Source of the DNA: Leuctra nigra
Taxonomy: Eukaryota; Arthropoda; Insecta; Plecoptera; Leuctridae
Length of the DNA: 64,000 bases
Assembly: GCA_934045905.1 (NCBI GenBank)
Contig: OW203762.1
Coordinates: forward strand, 23,406,345-23,470,344
Direction: 5' to 3'
How positions within the stretch are numbered: position 1 is the stretch's first letter; each line of letters begins with the position of its first letter. The translations under genes and the position numbers were made by a program. Below the pieces are notes generated by a model. It was given only the letters and a program-made list of their open reading frames with translations, did not search any database and was not told where the DNA came from. Shown here one piece after another: positions 1 through 10,700 of the stretch.

Positions 1-189
1 CCAAAAGTGTGCAATGCAAATTAAGAAAATGGACTTTATTTAGCACTTCTGAATCTTTGATACAAAAATATTATTATTTTTCATCAATTCACTATTAGGC
101 AGTTCACTATTAGGCAGGAGAGTTCAATTCTATGTTCCAATAATCAACAAACTGATCTGTAGACTGTACTACACCAAAAAATGACGATG

Positions 190-335
190 GATGTTATGAT
201 AGGAAGATGAAGATGAATAACAGGTAGGATGAGTGGGAAGGAGGTGGTCGTGGCCTGTAGTAGGAAACCATCCAAGCATTTGCCACTCATGAAAACATCT
301 CAGTCAGGAGTACAAGTCCAGATCGTGCGATAACA
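190..335 (-). repeat. Diverged fragment of a tRNA-headed SINE
   Basis: The stretch reading gatgagtgggaaggaggtgg and then gtcgtggcctgtagtagg, aagcatttgcc and cagtcaggag follows, in the same order and orientation, the full-length copy at 15504-15785. It is shorter and more diverged than that copy. It lies just upstream of the candidate exon at 353, so it is probably intronic. Confidence 0.6.
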
Positions 336-352
336 TCTTGTTGTTGTTCCAG

Positions 353-602
353 AGACGTCCACCAGGTTGAAAGTCTCATCGTTCTCGTGCGCAGCGTGCT
401 GCCTGTCGGCGCCGTCGTCGCGACGCCTGCGTTGGAGTCCCACCGGCATCGCGGCAACGGCGTCGACGTGCTCACCAACGAGATGCGTTACGTCGTCGAA
501 CACCTGGACAAGTGGAGAGCGGTGGAGGAGGTGGAGAGGGAGGAGTACTCGGAGTTCCGAGAGGGCCTCGCTGAGCTAGAGGTGATGTCGGATCTGACCT
601 GA
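353..602 (+). CDS. Probable last coding exon of a gene entering from the left (partial)
   Basis: A pyrimidine-rich tract (ttgttgttgttcc) ends in an AG at 351-352, with a second AG at 353-354. An open frame follows without interruption to TGA at 600-602. The frame is GC- and CpG-rich like the proven exons in this window, while the flanks are AT-rich. The peptide begins DVHQVESLIVLVRSV and ends with a charged, probably helical stretch (WRAVEEVEREEYSEF) and the C-terminus EVMSDLT. I do not recognise the family. The start of the gene lies outside the window. The minus strand is also open over part of this stretch (503 to 300), but that frame gives a less protein-like composition. This is a plausible but unproven exon. 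Confidence 0.4.
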
Positions 603-919
603 ATGGGCCAGAAGATGAGATGAACAATACAATTTACCATTTGATTAGCAAATATATTATATCTGTCGTAGTCATTCGTATCATGTATTGAAGTATTGTG
701 CTTTAAATTTGTTATATATTTGTATATTATTTTAGAATATTATTAGTGTATCTACTCTTTAGTTTGTATTCTATACTTATAATATTGAAGTGTGATTTAG
801 ATTGAAATTAATTGACTATTTGGAAAAAATAATATATTTTGCTAGTTAGTATGGTAGAATGATAGTTTGGAGGCTGATTGCAATGCAGAAGCAGCTTTTA
901 ATCCGTGTCAGGATTGAAG

Positions 920-1017
920 TATGGTCGGTGACTGGCAAAGATGAACCCGCGCTAGTATGGGCTGGCCTATACCTGGCAATGCTAAACAGGGTTCATCTTT
1001 GCCTGTCACCGACCATA
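920..1017. repeat. Short palindromic (MITE-like) element
   Basis: The left arm runs from tatggtcggtgac to aaagatgaaccc and the right arm from gggttcatcttt to gtcaccgaccata. Each arm is about 28 bp with one mismatch, around a loop of about 40 bp. It has no coding capacity. Confidence 0.65.
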
Positions 1018-2197
1018 GGTAATCAATTTTCATGTTGTCTCATTCGTTGCTTTGTAGCTTAGTTCTTGGACAAAATATTCGGGCGAATTGAATGTAACAT
1101 TAAATTTAACCTTTTGTCTGATCAGGTCGAAATTTTTTTCAATTTTTTTCGAAGGTTTTTTTTTTTATCACTACCAACATACCATATTTTACACATATTC
1201 ATCAGTCGTAAATAGTAATTGCCATTTTAAACTCTTTGAATATTTTTCTTATTTGTTTAATCGATAAAGAGAGATTCCCTCTTTTGTAACAAATTTTGAC
1301 AAATTGAAATGTGTAAAAAACAATATCTAAAGCTATTTGTAAAACTTAATGTAAAACCGTTAGTGGAAAATAAGTGATAACAACATTTATAATTAATACA
1401 ATTTATTAATTTTGTAAAAACATGAAAAAGTTTAGTGAATTACCTTCACCTAGGCCCACACTTTTCCCATTTGCGAAATTAATTCACACTGTACCTTTCT
1501 ATAAACCATATCTTTATCAAGTCAAATATGCATTTGTATTGAACTAAGATCAACAATTATAAATATCATATCTTTGCTCTTTTCTGTGTCACCTCATACA
1601 CTGTTAAAATAAATAATTAGGTACTAATAAGCTTATTTACAAAGAATAATTATATCTTAATCCTAGGACTATTAACAATGTTGATTGCACATATCGGCCG
1701 AACAGTATCACAATGAACTGTGTTATTTACAAGATTAATGTATGTACAATATTTCACAAAGCATTGAGCAATTACACGAAGTAGGTAGGTACTACAAGAA
1801 GAAGTGTTCCTGCATGGAAAGAAAAGATCTAATGTAGGTACGAAATCTTCTTATCACATTACATTAGGCTAAGGCCGAGGTCGCACAAATAACATCTCGT
1901 AGATAAATTGAGGATCAGCTCTAATTGCTCTCATCGGGTTTTGTCGAACTTGTGCTATAAAAATAGTTTTTTTGTGAGTATTTGAGTCAGTGGCAAATCA
2001 AGGTTTTGGGGAAGAATACGAATTGCATGTTTATAACAAAATGATTGGATATAATTTATGATAATTTTGTTTATAATAGAGTAGGACAAATAGATATACT
2101 ACCAAGTTGAAGTATGAGGAATTTTAACACCGGAAATAAAACTAATCGAAAAAATGAATTTTATAATCGAGATCATCTCGAAAAATAATGAAACAGA

Positions 2198-2203
2198 TTT
2201 ATT
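2198..2203 (-). terminator. Candidate polyadenylation signal of the minus-strand membrane-protein gene
   Basis: Plus-strand tttatt reads AATAAA on the minus strand, 186 bp beyond the annotated stop (2389-2391) and 63 bp beyond the second in-frame stop (2266-2268). It would give a short 3'UTR. This is inference from position only. Confidence 0.4.
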
Positions 2204-2265
2204 TAAGATTGTCACTCATCAGACTTTGCTTTTGACGTCGCTTTTAGGAGTGAGGGGTTAGCACA

Positions 2266-2388
2266 TTACAGTTCTTTATAATTAATACAATGCCAACTCG
2301 ATGCAACTTTTGGATCTCGGAGAACCTCCAAGTCATCGGTCTCAACGGTCAAGTCACTGTCAACGGTCTCCTCAAAGAAAGTCATCGT
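2266..2388 (-). other. In-frame open extension behind the stop codon (possible readthrough tail)
   Basis: After the TAG at 2389-2391 the same frame stays open for 40 codons to TAA at 2266-2268. The predicted peptide begins TMTFFEETVDSDLTVETDD and then reads LEVLRDPKVASSW. It is acidic like the preceding tail and uses GAG, GAC and ACC codons like the exon. It is either a readthrough extension, relic coding sequence cut off by a recent nonsense change, or chance. The stop context is TGT TAG ACG. Confidence 0.35.
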
Positions 2389-4788
2389 CTAACACTTGAC
2401 TCTCCTGGAATTCATCACCGTCACGAAGCTGACGTTCTCCGAGTCACTGTCATCGGCCTCCTCGAGTATCGCTGCCGGGTTGAACATCGGCACCAACTCC
2501 GACCCGACGCCGCTGTCTACGGACTCCGTCACCCTCGATGCCGGGCCGAAGAAGAAGGAGTCCGTCGCGATGCTCTCGCCTCCCGACTCGCTCGCCCCGT
2601 CACAGAGCGACTCGTCAGTACTCGACGAGCCGCGGCGTTGATGTGCGACGCGTTTAGATTCGTTGGAGTCCGTGCTCAAGTATCCAGAGTCTTCTGGTTT
2701 GTTTGATCTCTCCCAAGTCTTGGAGGGTTGTTTGGCACCTTGTGACGACTTGCCTGGAAGCTTGGATTGAAGTCTGGAGGCAGGGCGTTGTATCACGTCA
2801 ACTCCGGGCTCGGCGTAGAAGGCCTCGTAGTCGGAGGAGTCCAGGCTGTCCGCAGAAGCACCGGAGGGATGTCCAAGGTCGCGCCATCGACGCTCGGAAT
2901 ATGGCAACGGAGGTAATGGTCTTTGAGCGGGGTTACTTCGAGATGGTTGCTTCTTGGGATTTGTGCTTCTGCCTTTACCGTTTTTTGGCGGCAGCGGTGG
3001 TCGCGCCATGCGCGGGGGCAATGGAGGGTTGGGATGCACGGGTCGTGGAGGTGGCGGATCCTCGTAGATCACCTGGGGCTTGGGTGGTCGCGGGGGGATG
3101 AGATCAGGAGTGCGTGACTTGATCGTGCTCGGAGGCGTGGGTTTCCTCTGTCGACGGGCATATCGTGACTCCGGGTCGATGAAGAGACGGCGAGACGACG
3201 AGTTGTAGCCGCAGTCAGTTGTGTCACTGAAGATGATGCTGACGTTGTCGTCCTGGCGTCGCGTCTTCGCCTCAAAGATCTCTCTCAAACTGCCGAGTCT
3301 TGCCAGGGGCGAGGGATGTATAGGTTCCTGCGAAGAGGCGTCGCTGCGGAAGCTGTCGTTGGTGCGCAAGCCGTTGGTGCGGAAGCTGCCGTCGGTGCGG
3401 AAGAGGATCTGAGAGTGTCTCTCGAGCGAGTCAACGAACACTTCGTTGCGAAGTATAGGCCGACGTTTGCTTGGCTTCCTGTCCAGCGTGTCAGGTTCGA
3501 AGTCGTCGGAGTCGTCAGGGTTCCTCACGTAATTCTCCGGTGAATCCTCGAGCTCGATGGTGAGATGGCCATCGTCAACGTATCGGATCCTGGAGGCTGG
3601 CGGCGAACTCGGCGTGTCCAGACCGAACTCATCGTTGACGTACACCTCGCTGACGAGACTGTACCCCTCGCTGTTCATGAGCTCCGGCAAGCTGAGCAGT
3701 CTCATCTCCGCCTCGCTGGGGTTCATGACGATGACCTCATACTCGTGGTCGTCTTCGGGCTCCGGACGAGTCATCTTCAACTTCGAGATGGTTTTACTGC
3801 CGGTTTTCTTGTTGAACACGTCGTTGCGCATGACCATCTCCTCGTCCAGAGGCAGCGGCGGACTGGGCGTGCCGTAGTCCGACGGCGTGTGGAAGCCGGA
3901 CTCGCGGTCGAGACTGTCGCTCTCGAACTTCTCGACGTCGGTCCCCCGCTGTCCGACCACCACCAGCTCCTTGATGACGGCATCCATGAGCTTGCGCTTT
4001 ACGACTGTGCCACCTTCTCTCTTCACATCGCCTTCCGCCGGTGGCTTCTGAACCTCCACGTCACTTCTCGCCGACTTGACGGCGTCAGTAGGAGCTGGAG
4101 GAGCTCTTCGCTTCATTGACGTCTTCCGTCCACTATTCGGGACTTGATTCATCTTTCTTTGGGACTTGTTAAGTTCAGGAGGGAACATTTCTTGAAGAAC
4201 CGATGTATCGATCTGTGGAGCCTCTTTCTGTGGCTGTGTCTTTCTTGCTATATGAACTGCAGGTGGCAGATCTTTCTTCACTGTACTAGTCTCTGAAGGA
4301 AGCTTTCTTTCGGCATGTCTTCTGCTATTATTATGAGAAAGAGGTGTTGCGGGCTCAGCAGCTTTGAAAGTAGAAAGCTTCTTCTGCTCAGGCTCCTCGC
4401 TCGCTCTAGTCTGGTTTGTAACCGGTTCTTTGGTCTTCTTTGCGTTTGTTGTGGATGAGACAAGAAGGTCGAGACTCCTCCTCGCCTGCAACGTGAACTC
4501 CTCCGACGGCACGTCCTCCAGCCAGCGTCGGATGCTGTTGTGCTTACTCTCCGACGAGCAGCACGGCTTCAACGTGATGTCGGCCGAGCACGCGCGATGG
4601 CGGCTGTTCTCGCGCTTCAAGTTGATTCCTGAGGCGTTGGAACACAGCTCGGCAAGATGGCGTCCGGAGTCTTCCTCGAGGATGGCGCCCAAGCTCGGTG
4701 AGAACCTCTTGGACGACATCTTCAGCTTGGCGATGCCGATCACCTCGCGGATCTTGGCGAGGAAATCCAGCGCGGCTGGCGGGGGACT
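2389..4788 (-). CDS. Last coding exon: cytoplasmic tail of the membrane-protein gene (799 residues)
   Basis: The acceptor is ctacttgcag before AGT CCC CCG and the frame is phase 0, so the exon encodes residues 439-1237. It opens with a conserved-looking segment (FLAKIREVIGIAKLKMSSKR, FSPSLGAILEEDSG), then Lys/Ser-rich linkers, clusters of Asp/Glu with Ser (DDSDDFEPDTLDRK) and the proline-rich block at about plus positions 2900-3115. It ends with acidic motifs (ILEEADDSDSENVSF). The tail has no enzymatic motif I can see and looks like a disordered scaffold for cytoskeletal or SH3-type partners; that role is inference. The antisense open frames over this exon are shadows of its high GC content. 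Confidence 0.8.
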   Translation of the reverse strand, partial: SPPPAALDFLAKIREVIGIAKLKMSSKRFSPSLGAILEEDSGRHLAELCSNASGINLKRENSRHRACSADITLKPCCSSESKHNSIRRWLEDVPSEEFTLQARRSLDLLVSSTTNAKKTKEPVTNQTRASEEPEQKKLSTFKAAEPATPLSHNNSRRHAERKLPSETSTVKKDLPPAVHIARKTQPQKEAPQIDTSVLQEMFPPELNKSQRKMNQVPNSGRKTSMKRRAPPAPTDAVKSARSDVEVQKPPAEGDVKREGGTVVKRKLMDAVIKELVVVGQRGTDVEKFESDSLDRESGFHTPSDYGTPSPPLPLDEEMVMRNDVFNKKTGSKTISKLKMTRPEPEDDHEYEVIVMNPSEAEMRLLSLPELMNSEGYSLVSEVYVNDEFGLDTPSSPPASRIRYVDDGHLTIELEDSPENYVRNPDDSDDFEPDTLDRKPSKRRPILRNEVFVDSLERHSQILFRTDGSFRTNGLRTNDSFRSDASSQEPIHPSPLARLGSLREIFEAKTRRQDDNVSIIFSDTTDCGYNSSSRRLFIDPESRYARRQRKPTPPSTIKSRTPDLIPPRPPKPQVIYEDPPPPRPVHPNPPLPPRMARPPLPPKNGKGRSTNPKKQPSRSNPAQRPLPPLPYSERRWRDLGHPSGASADSLDSSDYEAFYAEPGVDVIQRPASRLQSKLPGKSSQGAKQPSKTWERSNKPEDSGYLSTDSNESKRVAHQRRGSSSTDESLCDGASESGGESIATDSFFFGPASRVTESVDSGVGSELVPMFNPAAILEEADDSDSENVSFVTVMNSRRVKC

Positions 4789-7700
4789 CTGCAAGTAGGT
4801 TGACACGTTTAAATAAGACTCTCAATGGGCAGATTACATGGTATCTTTTGTCAGGAGAAACTATACCCTCTAGTGGTTTCCTCTCTTTCCTAGAGTCTAT
4901 TACATCCTCACAAGTGGAATTTCATTCCGTCGAGGGATCATTATCATTATCTTAAAATGAATCTTCTCGTTATCTCCGTTATCAAATATTTTTGTAACGA
5001 TTGCTAATTACTTGAAGATTGACATGAAATGTCTGAAATATAATTATTTGATGTGAAAATCCGTTATGTAAAAATGTCATCAAAAGTTCCACGGTACAGA
5101 AATGTAATCTTGCAGGTTTGGTAACATTTTATCGTAAGTATGCAGGACCCTTACCTAATATCGCGAAATGTTGGTGCTACGATGGTGCTGAGTTCAAGGT
5201 CGGTGCTACTACGGGTTATTAAGATAGGTAGCACCGTGCTAACTAGCACCGTCCTACCATTTCGCGATATTAGGTAAGGGTCCAGGACCTACTCGTTATA
5301 ACACTGTCACCCCGCCTGAACTTACAATGAGCAGCTCGGGATCGAAGTACGCTGGATTGAAGTAGAGCTTCCTGCGATACGTGCCGATGTTCCTGACCGT
5401 CTCGGGGCGATCCTCACGCCCCTCCAGCGTCTCGACGATGCTGACGTTCTCCTCGGGGATGCGCTCCACGGAGCCGCCGTCCTGGTGCTGACTGTACTCG
5501 TCGCGGTCGTAGCAGTAGCTCTCGCAGTGCGCGTTGTACTCCAGGTCAGCAACAGGGGGGTCATCGTCAGGAGGCGCGGGGATGTGGGCGTGAACCAGGG
5601 CTGACGTCACTTGCACCTGAAATATTCAGTGGCTCATGAACTTGAACGTCGTCGGTTCTATGATTAATAAAAAATAAAATATAAAAAATAAATATTAATA
5701 ATTTATTTTTATTTAATTCTTTGACTCAGTATTGTGAGTAGACTCAAATCTACTCACCGAGTTGGTGCTGATGACGTCTTCCGACTTCTCGTCCGTGTCG
5801 GATGAGCCAGCGGTTTCGGAGTCGCTGCGGTAACACTCGTTCTCCTCGACCACCGCCAGATGGTGCTGGCGTTTCATCTGCAGCAGCGGGTTCTTCTTGA
5901 CGATGCCGTCAGAGAGTGGCGACTCGCAGTCGTTCATGAAGCGGGGTCTGAAGAATAAGGACGTTGTTAGGCTTGGCAGGAGAAACAATTAGGGGGTCAA
6001 TAGTCTATAGATGAAGAGAATATTGGGGGAAACCCACTCCATGACATGAGTAAAGGGAGCGTGGCCTCTTGAAAAATGTGGTGAACCTCGATTGTATTTG
6101 ATCAATTTTTACGCGTTTTGAGACGGAGATTCCTTTGAATTACAAAAGTTGAAAAGTAGATTGTAACAATTTTCACTTGTTATATGTAGCATTGTTGAAC
6201 TATTTACCTCTATTAGGAACAAATATAAGGAGGGTGGGGTCAATAATATTATACTATTAGTAATTTATTTTTGAATAAATTACAATAAATGACTTGAATA
6301 AATAACTATGAATAAACAACATGTCTATAGTTATTACTTATTTTGTAATGTTATGTGTTAATTATTCTCTCGCAGTTGCAATTTTTCTTTGCTTACCCTA
6401 CCAATAGCTCCTCTGGAGCTTGTAGGAATTTTTTATGTTGCATTATTTCTGTATTTGTTTTGTATTTCTTTTGAGAATAATAAAAAAAAAAAAACAATAT
6501 TAATGTTGAAGACTGGGTCTATGAAGCGAAGCTCCTAAAAGTACAATGTCTGTCAACGCTACAATTTATTGACTAGTGTGCCTTTTTCTCCATTTAATCA
6601 TTTATCTGACCATGATGAACTGTCTTCTATCATTGATGACACCTGGCTCTGACTTGACATGCACTAAATTAACTTTCTCAGTCTCACCCTTCCTTCTCCG
6701 GCTTCTTGCGTTTTCTCATATGAAGGTAGAGAAAGACAGACGCTACGTAGATGAGTCCGAGGAGGATAGAACACACGCTGATGGCGGCGTACTCCGTCGT
6801 CGTCAACCCCACGCCGTCAACCTCCGCCTCGTGGTGCGCGTCGAACAGCACCTCGCGCACACCTGGAGGCAATGGAGAGGGTAGAGTCAAGGAACACACG
6901 CTGATGTCGCCGTCAACCTCCGCCTCGTGGTACGCGTCGAACAAGACCTCGCGCACACCTGGAGCCAATAGAGAGGGTAGAGTCATGGAACACACGCTGA
7001 TGTCGCCGTCAACCTCCGCCTCGTGGTGCGCGTCGAACAAGACCTCGCGCACATCTGGAGGCAATAGAGAGGGTAGAGTCATGGAACACACGCTGATGTC
7101 GCCGTCAACCTCCGCCTCGTGGTGCGCGTCGAACAACACCTCGCGCACACCTGGAGGCAATAGAGAGGGTAGAGTTATGGAACACACGCTGATGTCGCCG
7201 TCAACCTCCGCCTCGTGGTGCGCGTCGAATAACACCTCGCGCACACCTGGAGGCAATAGAGAGGGTAGAGTCATGGAACACACGCTGATGTCGCCGTCAA
7301 CCTCCGCCTCGTGGTGCGCGTCGAACAAGACCTCGCGCAGACCTGGAGGCAATAGAGAGGGTAGAGTCATGGAACACACGCTGATGTCGTCGTCAACCCC
7401 ACGCCGTCAACCTCCGCCTCGTGGTGCGCGTCGAACAACACCTCGCGCACACCTGGAGGCAATAGAGAGGGTAGAGTCATGGAACACACGCTGATGTCGC
7501 CGTCAACCTCCGCCTCGTGGTGCGCGTCGAACAAGACCTCGCGCAGACCTGGAGGCAATAGAGAGGGTAGAGTCATGGAACACACGCTGATGTCGTCGTC
7601 AACCCCACGCCGTCAACCTCCGCCTCGTGGTGCGCGTCGAACAACACCTCGCGCACACCTGGAGGCAATAGAGAGGGTAGAGTCATGGAGCACACGCTGA

Positions 7701-10700
7701 TGTCGTCGTCAACCTCCGCCTCGTGGTGGGCGTCGAACAACACCTCGCGCACACCTGGAGGCAATAGAGAGGGTAGAGTCATGGAACACACGCTGATGTC
7801 GCCGTCAACCTCCGCCTCGTGGTGGGCGTCGAACAACACCTCGCGCACACCTGGAGGCAATAGAGAGGGTAGAGTCATGGAACACACGCTGATGTCGCCG
7901 TCAACCTCCGCCTCGTGGTGCGCGTCGAACAACACCTCGCGCACACCTGGAGGCAATAGAGAGGGTAGAGTCATGGAACACACGCTGATGTCGTCGTCAA
8001 CCCCACGTCGTCAACCTCCGCCTCGTGGTGCGCGTCGAACAAGACCTCGCGCACACCTGGAGGCAATAGAGAGGGTAGAGTCATGGAACACACGCTGATG
8101 TCGTCGTCAACCCCACGTCGTTAACCTCCGCCTCGTGGTGCGCGTCGAACAAGACCTCGCGCACACCTGGAGGCAATAGAGAGGGTAGAGTCATGGAACA
8201 CACGCTGATGTCGTCGTCAACCTCCGCCTCGTGGTGCGCGTCGAACAACACCTCGCGCACACCTGGAGGCAATAGAGAGGGTAGAGTCATGGAACACACG
8301 CTGATGTCGTCGTCAACCTCCGCCTCGTGGTGCGCGTCGAACAACACCTCGCGCACACCTGGAGGCAATAGAGAGGGTAGAGTCATGGAACACACGCTGA
8401 TGTCGCCGTCAACCCCACGCCGTCAACCTCCGCTTCGTGGTGCGCGTCGAACAGCACCTCGCGCACACCTGGAGGCAATAGAGAGGGTAGAGTCATAGAA
8501 CACACGCTGATGTCGTCGTCAACCTCCGCCTCGTGGTGCGCGTCGAACAGCACACTTCGCGCACACCTGGAGGCAAAGACTTGGGGGCATGCTGGGAACT
8601 CATTCCCAGAATGAATCGTATTCTGGGCCAGCTATTCCCTACTTTCTACAATTTTCATAAATATTTTCTTGATCCTTCCCCCTCCATCAGAGATTCCGGC
8701 TGCACATGATGAATAAGAAAGAAGGTAGGAATGTGACTCACTGGGACTGCCGGCCACGCGGAATGCGACGCACGGTGTGAAGATGTGTGTGTTGGATGCC
8801 ATGTCCTTGCACATGAGCCGCACGAGTATGAGACGACCCTCCATGCTGACGCGGAGATCGGCTTCCCCCAGCCACTGCAACACATAGCACATTTTCATGC
8901 GTCGTCACTTCATACTTCCATACAATACGGTACCTAACTATCACGAAACTTCAAGAGATATTTATGTACGAATAATATTTGAAAATATAATGAAACTTTC
9001 ATCCATTTCCGACGAAATACAGTCAAATATTAAAGAAAGAAAATCTTGAAATACGTATTTTGTTATTATTATTATTATTCGATATAAGTTTTTATTTCTG
9101 GCGCCAATTCTTGAAATTTATGTTCTATCTTACTTTTAAAGTTATCAAAATCATAGAATAAAATCTCTGGTGGGCATTATGCGAAATCATAGCATGAGGT
9201 TTTCAGCACAGTGGTCTGTGTAACTATAGCAGTCGATCGACAACTCTTATGCGAGATTCGCATTGACTCCACATAGCAGTCGATCGCTATGACCTGTCAA
9301 TGTTATTCTCCCATAAGAGTTGTCGATCGACTGTAAAGTGTAAACCGAAGATACGCGATCTCGTGCAGCCACTTCGCGAAGTGATGTGCCCAATACTTCT
9401 GATTGAGAGGATAAATCTTGCGTCTCAAGGGTCAAAACACTAACGACTCTTCCTCGTTAATTCCTTGAATCATCAATTCAAGAGATGTTACAATTAAATG
9501 TTACAATTTCAAAGAACGCCGTGGGAAGAATTATAATCTCATTATTTATGAAGAAACTGGGCTGAGTTAATATAAACGTGTTAGTGTAAGCTGTAAGCTG
9601 ACAGCTCTACTTGCCTCACCTCTTGCTTATAATTACAGTTTAACTTCCAGCATTGAGATGTGAGGGAAACACTAATCGATATTACATGATTCAGACTCAA
9701 TTATTGCGTAAATGTAAAGTATGTATAAGCAGAATCAACACCAATACGGGTTTATGTCTTTTTTATAAATTAAAATGATTAATTAATAATTATGTATCGT
9801 ATTCGTATCCTAAGAACCTAATGTTGTACCGTATATCTTTACGTTGCATTTTCTATAGTTAATGTATTGTCTAGTTTCCTTGGCATACGGTCTGTATCTC
9901 AGAGGTAGAAGGCACGAAGTCCGTTTCAATGATTCTTGAGGTGAGATCAGAATCCAGTATATAATTCTGCCAATTATATATTTTGTAATGGTGCCATGAT
10001 CAGTCATTATTGTGTAAGAATACTTCAAAATAACAATATTTATTTACTTCAGTCAAATTGCAATTGATAGAGCTTGATCACATGATTCCAAAACTGTGCA
10101 ATGCAATGCAGATCAAATGTACTTCAGGCCTTTTACCTCTGAAGTACACCTCTGAAGAACACTTTTGAGTTCGTGAGTTGTTGCCATTTGGCATGATTTG
10201 TAAAAAGTACAAGTTTGTTCCAAGGACTACGTTTGATGAAGGAACGATATTCAGAACAGGGGTGCGATCACATAAAATGAGAACTTTCTTGTCACGGTGA
10301 GAAGCTCTCATCTCAATGTTATATTCACGGTCTTCTAGGGTCTTACCGCGCGACAAGAAAGTTCTCATTTTATGTGATCGCACCACAGATCTGTATAGAA
10401 GTGTCAACTATTTGATCAGAACCATCCCATCATTTGTCCACGCCACTGCGTGAGTGAATCGATCTAGGGACGACAGTATCTGCTTCAATATTGCAGGAAT
10501 CCACTGCGTTTACCTGCAGGAACGTCCTGCCCTCGTCCCTGAAGAGTCTGAAGGGAGGTTCCATGAACGTTGAGTTCCTGATGTCCACCCAGCCACCTCC
10601 AGTCAGGAACTGTGCCGTGGAGACCACGCACACCGGCGCACTGGCTGCTGGAAGAAGACAAGACATTGTTAGGGCTGGATCCATTCGAACAATTCAACAA

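Larger units (their letters stand above)
603..2265. other. Gap between two genes lying 3' end to 3' end; no gene seen
   Basis: AT-rich DNA separates the candidate plus-strand exon from the 3' end of the minus-strand gene, so the two genes converge here. It contains a perfect-armed hairpin element (920-1017) and a minus-strand polyadenylation signal (2198-2203). I see no other coding exon. Confidence 0.6.

Noticed and set aside
2290..4119. Several plus-strand open frames over the large last exon
   Set aside because: The minus strand holds an 800-codon frame with coherent domain composition and splice phase. The plus frames are products of its GC-rich codons.
6751..8498. Plus-strand open frames (MEHTLMSPSTSASWC repeats)
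   Set aside because: Antisense shadows of the acceptor/exon-head array of the minus-strand gene. They lack any independent gene context.
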